From the NCBI GenBank assembly GCA_945906835.1, contig CAMDRL010000024.1, positions 1 to 12,465 of the forward strand: a stretch of 12,465 nucleotides of DNA. Direction: 5' to 3'. This stretch comes from Rickettsia typhi. GTDB taxonomy: Bacteria > Pseudomonadota > Alphaproteobacteria > Rickettsiales > UBA1997. Positions 1-7,860 of the stretch are shown here, piece by piece. The notes beneath the pieces were generated by a model. The model was not told where the DNA came from, did not search any database, and was given only the letters and a program-made list of their open reading frames with translations. Numbering within the stretch: position 1 is the first letter of the stretch; every line of letters begins with the position of its first letter. The translations under genes were made by a program, and so were the position numbers.

Positions 1-10
1 GCATGATCTG

Positions 11-29
11 CCACCCCTAACCTCATTAT
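11..29. repeat. Left half of a split CCCCTAACC-type palindromic repeat
   Basis: The bases CTGCCACCCCTAACCTC followed by ATTAT resemble the left arm of the large hairpin repeat at 8983-9094 (CTGCCCCTAACCCCTCGTTAT). The matching other half, AGGAGGTG, lies at 196-203, after the inverted-repeat element at 30-195. Deleting that element with one TA copy gives CCTCATTATTAAGGAGGTG, which is near-palindromic and close to the 8983 repeat core. I infer one ancestral repeat interrupted by the element. The copy is short and diverged, so confidence is moderate. Confidence 0.45.
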
Positions 30-195
30 TAGACACTGTTAGCTAATTATTTTTAGCACAGATTTTGACATGTTTTTAGCGCTTTTTTGACAAAATTATG
101 ATAAATATTTGGATATATTTTGAATAATTTTGTCAAAAAATAAGCAAAAACAGGGCTAAATATGGGATAAAAATAATTAGCCAACAGTGTGTCTA
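30..195. mobile_element. MITE-like inverted-repeat element with TA flanks
   Basis: The two ends are inverted copies. The left end reads TAGACACTGTTAGCTAATTA, continuing into TTTTTA. The right end, read on the other strand, is TAGACACACTGTTGGCTAATTATTTTTA, differing by a 2-base insertion and one substitution. A second, perfect 17-bp inverted pair lies inside (TTTTTTGACAAAATTAT at 84-100 against 124-140), so most of the element can fold into one long hairpin. TA at 30-31 and 194-195 is consistent with a TA target duplication, as made by IS630/Tc1-mariner elements. It is far too short to encode a transposase, and the 64-codon reading frame on the minus strand across it has no recognisable features. 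Assignment to the IS630 group is inference. Confidence 0.6.
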
Positions 196-250
196 AGGAG
201 GTGCTTGTCATAAACTTCTCACTAACTTTAAAAACAACAATAACCAAGCC

Positions 251-2488
251 TTGCTAAAAATCATAAACAAATTCATCTCTAAGTTTTTTCCTAATTATTT
301 AGAAAAGAAAATACAAAAAAAATTCCAACAAGCTCTATTGCTTCATCAAGCAGAGCAATGGGCTGAAGCGCAATCTCTTTATCTAAAGATTCTAAAAATC
401 AAACCAAAGCATGCTAATAGTTTGCATTTTTTAGGTGTTATTTCTCATCAGACGGGAGATTCTCAGTTGGCTGTAGATTTAATTAGCGAGGCAATAACAA
501 TAAATCCTAATAGTGCAGCATTTTATTCAAATCTTGGTGTTGCGCTGATGGATCTTAAACATTTAGAGCCAGCTCTTGCTAGTTATGATAAGGCAATTGC
601 CATAAATTCCAATAACGCGGATTTTCATTACAATCGTGGTAACATATTAGGAGAGCTTGGAAAAGAAGATTTGGCTGTTGCCAGCTATGATAAGGCAATT
701 GAGCTAAATTCTAATAATGCAGAATATTATCACAATCGTGGTAACATGTTGAGGAAATTAAAGCAGTTAGATTTAGCTGTTGCAAGCTATGATAAAGCTA
801 TGCAGTTAAATCCAGATCATGAAGGATATTTCAATTGCGGTAATGCATTATTTGATCTTAAACAATGGGATTCAGCAATTTCTCATTACAATAAAGCAAT
901 TCAGTTGAATCCAGAATATGCAGAGGCTTATTTGAATATTGGCAATATATTTTCTGAACTTAAGCAAACAGACTTAGCTATCACTAATTACAACAAGGCT
1001 ATTGAGCTAAAGCCAGATTATATTGAGGCGCATCATAACTGTGGTAATGCATTATTTGACAATGGGCAATTAGATTTAGCGATTATTAGTTATAATGAGG
1101 TTATTAAGTTAAAGCCAGATTACAAATTTCTACTGGGCGCAATTTTGCGTACGAAGAATAAAATTTGTGATTGGAGTTCCTATGATGAAGATTCTGCAGA
1201 CCTAGAAACTAAGCTTCGTAAAAAAGAACAAGTTTCAACACCATTTTCAGTATTACCAGTTAATGAATCTTTAGATTTACAATTACTAGCAGCCGAAATA
1301 TACACCAAATCTAACTATCCAGCAATAAATACTCTTGGCGCCATATCCAAAAGACCCAGAAGTGAAAAAATACGCATAGGTTATTATTCAGCAGATTTCC
1401 ATCGCCATGCCACTTCTCATCTAATGGCTGGTTTATTTGAATCTCACGATAAATCTAAATTTGAGATAATTGCATTCTCTTTTGGTCCAGACAAAGATGA
1501 CGATATGAAAAACAGAGTCTCAACATCTTTTGATAAATTTTACGATGTAAGGCTAAAAAGTGATATTGACATTATTAATCTTTCAAGAGAGTTAGAAATT
1601 GATGTGGCAATTGATTTAAAAGGCTTCACCAAAGATATGAGACTTGGAATATTTGCTGGGCGCTGCGCTCCAATTCAAGTAAATTATTTGGGTTATCCAG
1701 GAACAATGGGTGCAACTTACATAGATTACATAATAGCTGATAAAACACTAATTCCTGAAGAAAACCAAAAATACTATTTAGAAAAAATTGTTTATCTTCC
1801 AGATAGTTATCAAGTCAATGATGATAAGCGTAAAATATCTGATACAGCCTACAGCAGAAAAGAGCTTGGATTGCCAGAGGATGGCTTTATTTACTGTTGT
1901 TTCAACAAAAATTATAAAATTACACCTAAAACATTTGATGGTTGGATGAGAATTTTAAAAGCTGTAGAAGGTAGTGTTTTATGGTTATTTGAAGATAATA
2001 TAATTGCTACCGAAAACTTACGAAAAGAAGCTAAGAAAAGAGGCGTTGATTCAAGTAGATTGATTTTTGCTAGTCACATGAAGTTAGAAGAGCATTTAGC
2101 AAGACATAAAGTAGCGGACTTATTCCTAGACACATTACCATGCAACGCCCACACAACTTGCAGTGATGCATTATGGGCGGGTTTACCAACTCTTACATTA
2201 ATAGGGCAATCATTTGCAGGTAGAGTAGCTGCCAGCCTATTAAACGCAGTAAATCTGCCTGAACTTATTGCCAATACCCAAGAAGAATATGAAAATCTTG
2301 CAATTGAACTAGCAACCAATTTAGAAAAACTAAAAGAAATCAAATTAAAACTTGAGGAAAATAAATTTACTGCGCCTTTATTTAACACAAAGATTTTTAC
2401 TAATCATATTGAAAAAGCTTACGAAGCTATGTATGAAAGATATCAAAATGGATTAGATCCAGATCATATTTACATTAAACAGCATTAG
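251..2488 (+). CDS. TPR repeat protein with SPINDLY/OGT-type (GT41) glycosyltransferase domain
   Basis: Likely transfers a sugar from a nucleotide donor to Ser/Thr of proteins in the cytoplasm. About eight 34-residue TPRs span roughly residues 24-291, followed by a linker with the CDW motif (306-308) and then the catalytic region from about 374. Residues matching those essential in human OGT are present: H386 in HRHATSHLM, LGYPGTMG at 480-487, K556 in NYKITP, H615 in EEHLARH, and the CNAHTTCSD loop (H634, T635, T636, D639). So the enzyme looks active. Plant SPINDLY of the same fold uses GDP-fucose and OGT uses UDP-GlcNAc; the donor cannot be read here. The start is uncertain: TTG at 251 has no Shine-Dalgarno, the first internal Met is residue 100, and the frame is open back to 197. 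There is no signal peptide. A related broken copy follows. Confidence 0.88.
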   Translation: MLKIINKFISKFFPNYLEKKIQKKFQQALLLHQAEQWAEAQSLYLKILKIKPKHANSLHFLGVISHQTGDSQLAVDLISEAITINPNSAAFYSNLGVALMDLKHLEPALASYDKAIAINSNNADFHYNRGNILGELGKEDLAVASYDKAIELNSNNAEYYHNRGNMLRKLKQLDLAVASYDKAMQLNPDHEGYFNCGNALFDLKQWDSAISHYNKAIQLNPEYAEAYLNIGNIFSELKQTDLAITNYNKAIELKPDYIEAHHNCGNALFDNGQLDLAIISYNEVIKLKPDYKFLLGAILRTKNKICDWSSYDEDSADLETKLRKKEQVSTPFSVLPVNESLDLQLLAAEIYTKSNYPAINTLGAISKRPRSEKIRIGYYSADFHRHATSHLMAGLFESHDKSKFEIIAFSFGPDKDDDMKNRVSTSFDKFYDVRLKSDIDIINLSRELEIDVAIDLKGFTKDMRLGIFAGRCAPIQVNYLGYPGTMGATYIDYIIADKTLIPEENQKYYLEKIVYLPDSYQVNDDKRKISDTAYSRKELGLPEDGFIYCCFNKNYKITPKTFDGWMRILKAVEGSVLWLFEDNIIATENLRKEAKKRGVDSSRLIFASHMKLEEHLARHKVADLFLDTLPCNAHTTCSDALWAGLPTLTLIGQSFAGRVAASLLNAVNLPELIANTQEEYENLAIELATNLEKLKEIKLKLEENKFTAPLFNTKIFTNHIEKAYEAMYERYQNGLDPDHIYIKQH

Positions 2489-2502
2489 ATAATTCATCAC
2501 TT

Positions 2503-2570
2503 TGTCATATTGAGCGAAGCGAAAGAGCTCTACCAGCTTCATGAGATGTTTTACTTTGTTCAACATGACA
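2503..2570. repeat. Dispersed palindromic repeat, TGTCAT...ATGACA family, copy 1
   Basis: A 68-bp unit in the gap between the two OGT-like genes. Its ends are inverted: TGTCATATTGAGCGAAGC on the left and, on the other strand, TGTCATGTTGAACAAAGT on the right. It contains TCATGAGATGTTT (2539-2551), the reverse complement of the AAACATCTCATGA core seen at 6897 and 11089, so this copy is in the opposite orientation. Such repeats are common in intergenic DNA of many Gram-negative genomes. It could form an RNA hairpin between the two genes, but there is no T-run to make it a classic terminator. Confidence 0.7.
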
Positions 2571-2595
2571 TTTAATACCTCTAGTTTTTTAAAAG

Positions 2596-4679
2596 ATGAT
2601 ACAGCAAAAATTCGAACAAGCTTTATCTTTGCATCAGAAAGGGCAATTGGATCAGGCAAAAAATATTTATCTTAAGATTTTAGAAGATCAGCCCAAACAT
2701 CAGGATAGTTTATATTTTTTGGGCATCGTTGCCTGTCAGACAAAAAATTATCAACAAGGTGTGGATTTTATCAAAGAAGCAATTTCCATAAATCCTCATA
2801 GTGACTTTTTTTATTCTAATCTTTGTATGGCGTTATTGGAGCTTGGGCAATTAGAAGAGGCGATTTTAAATTATGATAAGGCGATAGAGCTTAATTCCAA
2901 AAATGCCGATTATTATTACAACCGTGCTACAATATTACAAAATCTTGGTCGGTTTAAATTAGCGCTTGCCAGCTATGATAAGGCAATTGAACTTAACTCA
3001 AGTGATACCGATTATTATTACAATCGTGGCATAGTATTATATGAGCTAAAAGATCTGAAGCAGGCACTTATTAACTATGATAAAGCAATTCAACTAAGAC
3101 CTAACAGTTCTGAGTTTTATATAAATCGAGGCAATGTTTTGCTTGATTTAAAGAAGGCAGATTTGGCAGCTGTAAGTTACAATATGGCATTACAATTAGG
3201 CGCAAATTGCGCTGAACTCTATTATAATTTTGGTAATGCTTTGGCTGTCATGAGTCAATTTGATTTAGCGGTTGCTAGTTATGAAAAGGTAGCAGATTTA
3301 TCAAAGAATAGTTACAAGCTTTTACCAGCTACAATATTTCACACTAAGACTAAGATATGTGATTGGGATAATGATTACGAAAAAAATAAAACTGATATTA
3401 AAAATAGAATCAAAAATAATGAAGAGGTATCAATACCATTTCAAATTTTGCCAATAATTGATTCTCCCAAGATACATTATTTAACAGCCAAGATCAGCGT
3501 TGAGAAGAATTATTTAGCAAAAGAAAATTACTCCATAGCAAAAAGACCCAGAAATAATAAAATCTGCATAGGTTATTATTCAGCAGATTTCCATCGCCAT
3601 GCCACTTCCTATCTAATGGCTGGATTATTTGAGTCTCACGATAAATCTAAATTTGAAATAATTGCCTTCTCTTTTGGTCCAAATAAAGACGATGAGATGA
3701 GAAGCAGAATTTCAGGATCATTTGACCAATTTATTGATGTTAGGTTAAAAAGTGATGATGAGATAGTTGCTCTTTCAAGAGAATTAGAAATTGACATAGC
3801 AATTGATCTAAAAGGCTTTACCCAAGATATGAGATTAGGAATATTCGCCAAACGCTGCGCCCCCATACAGGTAAACTATTTAGGCTATCCAGGAACAATG
3901 GCGGCACCTTACATAGATTACATAATAGCTGATAAAATACTAATCCCAGAGGAAAGTCAAAAACACTATTTAGAAAAAATAGCTTATCTTCCAAATAGCT
4001 ATCAAGTTAACGATTCCAAACGCCAAATATCAAACACGATATTTACTAAAAAAGAACTTGGACTACCAGAGGAAGGATTTATTTATTGTTGTTTTAATAA
4101 TAGCTATAAAATCACTCCAGATACATTTGATGGTTATTAAAAGCAACTGAATTACAAAATAGTGTATTATGGCTGCTTGATGATAATCCCAGTGCAACTC
4201 AAAATTTACAAAAGGAGATTCAAAAAAGAGGAATAGATTCATCAAGGCTTATATTTGCAAAGCGAGTATTATCAGAAGATCACCTAGCAAGACACAAATG
4301 TGCAGATTTGTTCATAGATACTCTTCCTTGTAATGCTCATACTACTTGTTCAGATTCTCTATGGGCAGGTCTTCCACTACTAACTCTTGCTGGAAAATCA
4401 TTTGCTGCAAGGGTGGCTGCCAGTTTATTAAACGCTATCAACCTTTCAGAATTAATTACTACAACTCAAGAAGAATATGAAAAAACAGCAATTGAACTTG
4501 CAAAAAATCCAGACAAGTTAAAGGTAATAAAGGAAAAACTTGAACAAAATAGATTTACTGCACCTTTATTTAACACCAGGCTCTTCACCACTAATATTGA
4601 AGAGGCTTATAAGGCTATGTATGAAAGATATTGCAGTGATTTATCGCCAATTAATATTGAAATTGAGGATCAGAAATAA
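2596..4679 (+). pseudogene. Second TPR + SPINDLY/OGT-type glycosyltransferase, frameshifted
   Basis: A paralogue of the 251-2488 gene. The first part (2596-4140, 514 aa from ATG) has about seven TPRs, the CDW motif (255-257) and the first half of the catalytic domain: H335 in HRHATSYLM, LGYPGTMA, and K505 in SYKITP. It stops at TAA 4138-4140 just after FDGY. The rest of the domain continues in the -1 frame from 4137 to TAA at 4677-4679, with EDHLARH, CNAHTTCSD and the usual C-terminus. Against the intact copy (FDGWMRILKA), about 10 bp are missing next to 4135, giving the frameshift. The truncated product lacks the HTT/D nucleotide-sugar loop, so it should be inactive as a transferase. No ATG start lies at the head of the C-terminal part (a TTG occurs at 4308). 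Everything else is well conserved, so the break is recent or an assembly error. Confidence 0.85.
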
Positions 4680-5524
4680 TGAATAGAAAATTTAACATAT
4701 GCATAATTCAGCCAAATGGATATATTCATTTTGCGGTATTTTTAGAAATTGCTGATTTATTGACCTATTCAATCAGAGAGCTTGGTTTTGAAGCGAATAC
4801 ATCCTTTAACAATATTGATCAGAGTAAAATAAATATAATTATTGGTATCCATCTGGTTGATTTTAATAGTTATATTGGTCAAATTCCTTCTACATCAATA
4901 ATTTTAAATACCGAGCAATTAGGAGGAGTTTTTTCAGATTGGAATCAAAATATTATTAAATGGTTTGAATCCAATTTAGAACTTTGGGATTACAGCGATA
5001 AAAACATCAAATATCTTAAGCAACTTGGCATCAAAAATGTCAAAAAGTTAAATATTGGATATCAGCCAGAATTAAGAAACTTAGTTAATAATAATGATTA
5101 TGAAATTGATGTCTTGTTTTACGGATGTATCAATGAGCGTCGAAAATATATTCTAGAAGAGCTTCACAATAAAGGTCTAAAAGTAAAAACATTATTTGGT
5201 GTTTATGGAAAACAGCGTGATCAGTGGATTAGACATTCCAAGCTAGTTTTAAATCTTCATTTTTATGATACTCAAATATTCGAAATTGTAAGAGTTTTTT
5301 ACTTACAAACTAATTCAGTTGCAGTTGTAGGAGAGGTTAATAATACAACTATTATTGAACAAAGATTTAAGGATGGTGTATTCGCCGCTTCTTATGACAA
5401 ATTAGTTGATTCTGTGATTAGTTTGGTTGGAGATGAATCTAAATTAAAAGAGCAAAGGGAAATAGGTTTTAATAGCATATCAAAATATCCACAGGTAGAA
5501 TTTACAAAATCTTTAATATTTTAA
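4679..5524 (+). CDS. GT-B-like putative glycosyltransferase
   Basis: A 281-aa protein with no signal peptide or membrane segment. The N-terminal half (NICIIQPNGYIH...) resembles a Rossmann-type start. The C-terminal half carries FYGCINERRKYILEEL (about 147-162), LFGVYGKQRD, LNLHFYDTQIFEIVRVFYL (about 191-209) and VAVVGE. I recognise this pattern from poorly characterised bacterial proteins annotated as glycosyltransferases; the FEIVR glutamate could be the conserved donor-binding Glu of GT-B enzymes. The ATG overlaps the stop of the preceding pseudogene (TAATG), and GAGG at 4665-4668 can serve as ribosome binding site, so it was translationally coupled to the second OGT-like gene. With that gene broken, coupling may be weaker. 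A role in extending or supplying the same glycan is inference. The substrate is unknown. Confidence 0.6.
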   Translation: MNRKFNICIIQPNGYIHFAVFLEIADLLTYSIRELGFEANTSFNNIDQSKINIIIGIHLVDFNSYIGQIPSTSIILNTEQLGGVFSDWNQNIIKWFESNLELWDYSDKNIKYLKQLGIKNVKKLNIGYQPELRNLVNNNDYEIDVLFYGCINERRKYILEELHNKGLKVKTLFGVYGKQRDQWIRHSKLVLNLHFYDTQIFEIVRVFYLQTNSVAVVGEVNNTTIIEQRFKDGVFAASYDKLVDSVISLVGDESKLKEQREIGFNSISKYPQVEFTKSLIF

Positions 5525-5532
5525 TAGATCAC

Positions 5533-6852
5533 ATGTCAAAATTCGAACTACCTTACAACCAACCAATCTCGCCAAATAAAAAAGTAATTTACACAAATGC
5601 CAGAATCATCGATCCTGAATCTGGCTATGACAAGTTAGGAAGTCTGCTAACCATTGGTGATAAAATTTCTGATTTTGGTGAGAATATTACAAAGCCAGCA
5701 GATGCTGAAATTATTGACTGCCAAGGCTTAGTTTTATCTCCAGGATTAATCGACATTCAAGTTCACTTTCGTGATCCAGGGCAATTGCATAAAGAAGATG
5801 TAGCTTCAGGAAGTCAGTCCGCAGTGGTTGGAGGCATTACAACGGTGGTTTGTCAACCAAACACATCTCCAACAATAGATTCAGTAGAAATTCTCAATAA
5901 CTTGCATGCTAAAGCTAAAGAAGCCGCTTACTGTAATGTTAGAACTTATGCTTGCATCACCAAAGGTATGAAAGGCGAAGAATTAACCAACATGAAAGCT
6001 CTGCAAGAAGCGGGCGCAGTTGGCTTTACTGATGATGGCTTGCCAGTAATGAATGCTCATGTAATGCGTCGCGCTTTTGAAGAATCTAAAGATTTGAATT
6101 TAGTTATTTCGCAACATGCCGAAGATCTAAATATTACTAATAAAGGCTGTATCACTGAAGGTGAAGTTTCTCGCAAACTTGGCGTACGCGGTATTCACAA
6201 TATTTCTGAATCAATAATTGTTGAACGCGATTTGGCAATTTTAGAAGCCGTTGGTGGGCGTTATCATTTGCTTCATGTATCAACATCTGAAGCTTTAGAG
6301 GCAATGTGTAGAGCCAAAGAAAAAGGTTTAAATGCTACAGTTGAAGTTTCTCCTCATCACTTCACTTTAAGTGATGAACAAGTTTTAAAAAGTGGCACTA
6401 ATGCTAAAATGAACCCCCCACTTAGAAGTGAAAAAGATCGTTTAGCTTTAATCGAAGGTTTAAGATCTGGCTTGATTGATGCAATTGCTACAGATCACGC
6501 GCCACATGATTTGGCTTCAAAAGAAAAACCACTACAAGAAGCATCTTTTGGAATTGTTGGTGTTGAAACCATGTTGCCACTTTCTTTGGCTTTGTACCAT
6601 CAAGAAGTTTTAAGTCTAAAAGATTTATTGGCTAAAATGACCTGCAATGCTGCAAAAATTATTAATTTCGATGGCGGTGTAATTAAAAAAGGTGCCAGAG
6701 CTGATTTGGTTTTAATCGACCTCAATCACGAATGGAAAATTGATACTGATAAATTTTACAGTAAATCAAAAAACTCACCTTTTGGTGGTTTTGCGGTGAA
6801 GGGCAGAGCAGTTAGAACTGTTGTGGCTGGCAAGACGGTTTTTGAATTGTAG
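5533..6852 (+). CDS. pyrC: Dihydroorotase (class I)
   Basis: Catalyses the reversible cyclisation of N-carbamoyl-L-aspartate to dihydroorotate, the third step of de novo UMP synthesis, in the cytoplasm. It is 439 aa, right for class I and longer than the roughly 350-aa E. coli class II enzyme. Visible motifs are DIQVHFRDPG (D74-G83), QPNT (N110), FTDDG (D167/D168, the metal-bridging Asp region of class I), SQHAED (H195), LLHVST (H248), SPHH (H275-H276), MNPPLR and the signature ATDHAPHD (D321, H322, H325). The first metal-binding His of the usual HxH is Gln (Q76); this DxQVHFR form is common in one branch of class I enzymes. The gene starts 8 bp after the glycosyltransferase-like gene and probably shares its transcript. 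No clear Shine-Dalgarno precedes ATG 5533. Hydantoinase/allantoinase relatives are less likely given the signature. Confidence 0.93.
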   Translation: MSKFELPYNQPISPNKKVIYTNARIIDPESGYDKLGSLLTIGDKISDFGENITKPADAEIIDCQGLVLSPGLIDIQVHFRDPGQLHKEDVASGSQSAVVGGITTVVCQPNTSPTIDSVEILNNLHAKAKEAAYCNVRTYACITKGMKGEELTNMKALQEAGAVGFTDDGLPVMNAHVMRRAFEESKDLNLVISQHAEDLNITNKGCITEGEVSRKLGVRGIHNISESIIVERDLAILEAVGGRYHLLHVSTSEALEAMCRAKEKGLNATVEVSPHHFTLSDEQVLKSGTNAKMNPPLRSEKDRLALIEGLRSGLIDAIATDHAPHDLASKEKPLQEASFGIVGVETMLPLSLALYHQEVLSLKDLLAKMTCNAAKIINFDGGVIKKGARADLVLIDLNHEWKIDTDKFYSKSKNSPFGGFAVKGRAVRTVVAGKTVFEL

Positions 6853-6877
6853 ATATTGTGTCCTTCTAAAACTAAAA

Positions 6878-6945
6878 TGTCATGTTGAGTGAAAAGAAAC
6901 ATCTCATGAGTTTGAATGAGATCCTGAAACAAGTTCAAGGATGAG
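6878..6945. repeat. Dispersed palindromic repeat, TGTCAT family, copy 2
   Basis: Begins TGTCATGTTGAGTGAAAAG, contains the shared core AAACATCTCATGAG (6897-6910) and ends with AAGGATGAGAC, a decayed form of the ATGACA end. It is fused to a further half-unit at 6961-6986 that forms the terminator described separately. It lies wholly in the pyrC-thiD gap. Confidence 0.6.
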
Positions 6946-6991
6946 ACGGATAGAGAACCTGTCATCCTGAACTTGTTTCAGGATCTTTTTT
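6919..6991 (+). terminator. Inverted repeat and intrinsic terminator after pyrC
   Basis: AGATCCTGAAACAAGTTC and its continuation (6919-6944) pair with TCATCCTGAACTTGTTTC and its continuation (6962-6986), a 25/26-bp inverted repeat with one extra base. Within the right arm, ATCCTGA (6964-6970), a 7-base loop and TCAGGAT (6978-6984) form a compact stem followed by C and six Ts (6986-6991), the classic Rho-independent shape on the + strand. It would end the pyrC transcript. It lies only 23 bp before the thiD ATG. Confidence 0.7.
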
Positions 6992-7014
6992 CAAGAACAA
7001 TTCGCTAATTTCTT

Positions 7015-7809
7015 ATGAAAAATATCCCCAAACTCCTAATAATAGCCGGCTCAGACCCCAGCGGTGGCGCAGGAATTCAAGCTGACATAAAAACTGCCAG
7101 TGCCCATAAAGTTTACGCATCCTCTGCAATCACCTGTCTCACCGCGCAAAATACCCAAAAAGTTTTCGCCATTCACAATTCACCAATTGATTTTTTACGC
7201 CAACAAATTGAAGTTGTGTTAGACGATATTCAATTTGATGCCATAAAAATTGGCATGCTTGGAACTACTGAAATCATTAATTGCGTTGCTGATATTCTAC
7301 AAAAAAAAGCCAAAAAAATTCCTCTAATTTTAGATACTGTAATGGTGGCAACTTCAGGCGATTTGTTACTTAAAGAAAATGCTGTGGAAGCTTTAAAATT
7401 AAAACTAATTAAAGGCGCTTACATTGTTACGCCAAATATTGACGAAGCTCAAGTTTTGGCAAAAATGCCAATAAAAAACTTCAATGATATGAAACAAGCG
7501 GCTTTGAAAATAAAGGCTTTAGGTTGTAAATCAGTTTTAATAAAAGGTGGTCATTTGAATTTTTTGGACGGCAGAATTAGAAGTGTTTTATTAAATGAAA
7601 AAGAAAATTTCCACATCATAAGCAATAAAAAAATTGGTAATAAAAATATTCACGGCACAGGTTGTACTTTAGCCAGCGCAATTGCTTGTAATATTTCTAA
7701 AAAAATGGATTTGGTAAATGCGGTTAGAAATGCTAATAAATATGTTACTCGCTCAATCTTGAAGAGTCTTAATATTGGCAAAGGCAGCAAAGTTTTGCAG
7801 CATTTTTAA
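7015..7809 (+). CDS. thiD: Hydroxymethylpyrimidine (phosphate) kinase
   Basis: Phosphorylates 4-amino-5-hydroxymethyl-2-methylpyrimidine and its monophosphate with ATP, supplying the pyrimidine half of thiamine. It is 264 aa, normal for ThiD of the ribokinase superfamily. Motifs are AGSDPSGGAGIQAD (residues 11-24), TAQNT, IKIGMLGT, DTVMVATSGD (from D107), TPNIDEA, LIKGGH and HGTGCTLASAIA (H213-C217: the GTGC anion hole with the catalytic Cys). The family's usual DPVM is DTVM here. No other thi gene is in the window, so salvage versus de novo use cannot be told. There is no clear Shine-Dalgarno and no TPP riboswitch motif upstream. The terminator ending at 6991 leaves little room for a promoter. 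It converges with the hydrolase gene on the other strand. Confidence 0.93.
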   Translation: MKNIPKLLIIAGSDPSGGAGIQADIKTASAHKVYASSAITCLTAQNTQKVFAIHNSPIDFLRQQIEVVLDDIQFDAIKIGMLGTTEIINCVADILQKKAKKIPLILDTVMVATSGDLLLKENAVEALKLKLIKGAYIVTPNIDEAQVLAKMPIKNFNDMKQAALKIKALGCKSVLIKGGHLNFLDGRIRSVLLNEKENFHIISNKKIGNKNIHGTGCTLASAIACNISKKMDLVNAVRNANKYVTRSILKSLNIGKGSKVLQHF

Positions 7810-7814
7810 AGAAA

Positions 7815-7828
7815 TTTGGTATACCAAA
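7815..7828. repeat. Perfect 14-bp palindrome between convergent genes
   Basis: TTTGGTATACCAAA reads the same on both strands and lies just after the thiD stop, in the short gap before the convergent hydrolase gene. It has no loop and no adjacent T-run, so it is a poor terminator. It could be a protein-binding site or chance; function unknown. Confidence 0.4.
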
Positions 7829-7860
7829 ACATAAATCTATAGTTTTTTGATGTATTTCAA

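Noticed and set aside
84..120. TTGACA at 65-70 and 87-92 as -35 promoter boxes
   Set aside because: No good -10 at 16-18 bases; the second is part of the 17-bp inverted pair and appears on both strands.
53..247. 64-codon minus-strand frame across the inverted-repeat element
   Set aside because: It is the translation of the hairpin element plus flank, with no recognisable domain or Shine-Dalgarno.
2453..2659. 68-codon minus-strand frame between the OGT-like genes
   Set aside because: Mostly translation of the palindromic repeat and overlap with the real genes.
4125..4145. Programmed -1 frameshift joining the two halves of the second OGT-like gene
   Set aside because: No slippery heptamer before the stop, and the region lacks about 10 bp relative to the intact copy, which points to mutation.
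5752..5772. Gln in place of the first metal-binding His of PyrC as a sign of inactivity
   Set aside because: The DxQVHFR form is common in one branch of class I dihydroorotases and all other motifs are intact.
6853..7014. TPP riboswitch before thiD
   Set aside because: No CTGAGA-type core or matching arms; the structure is explained by palindromic repeats.
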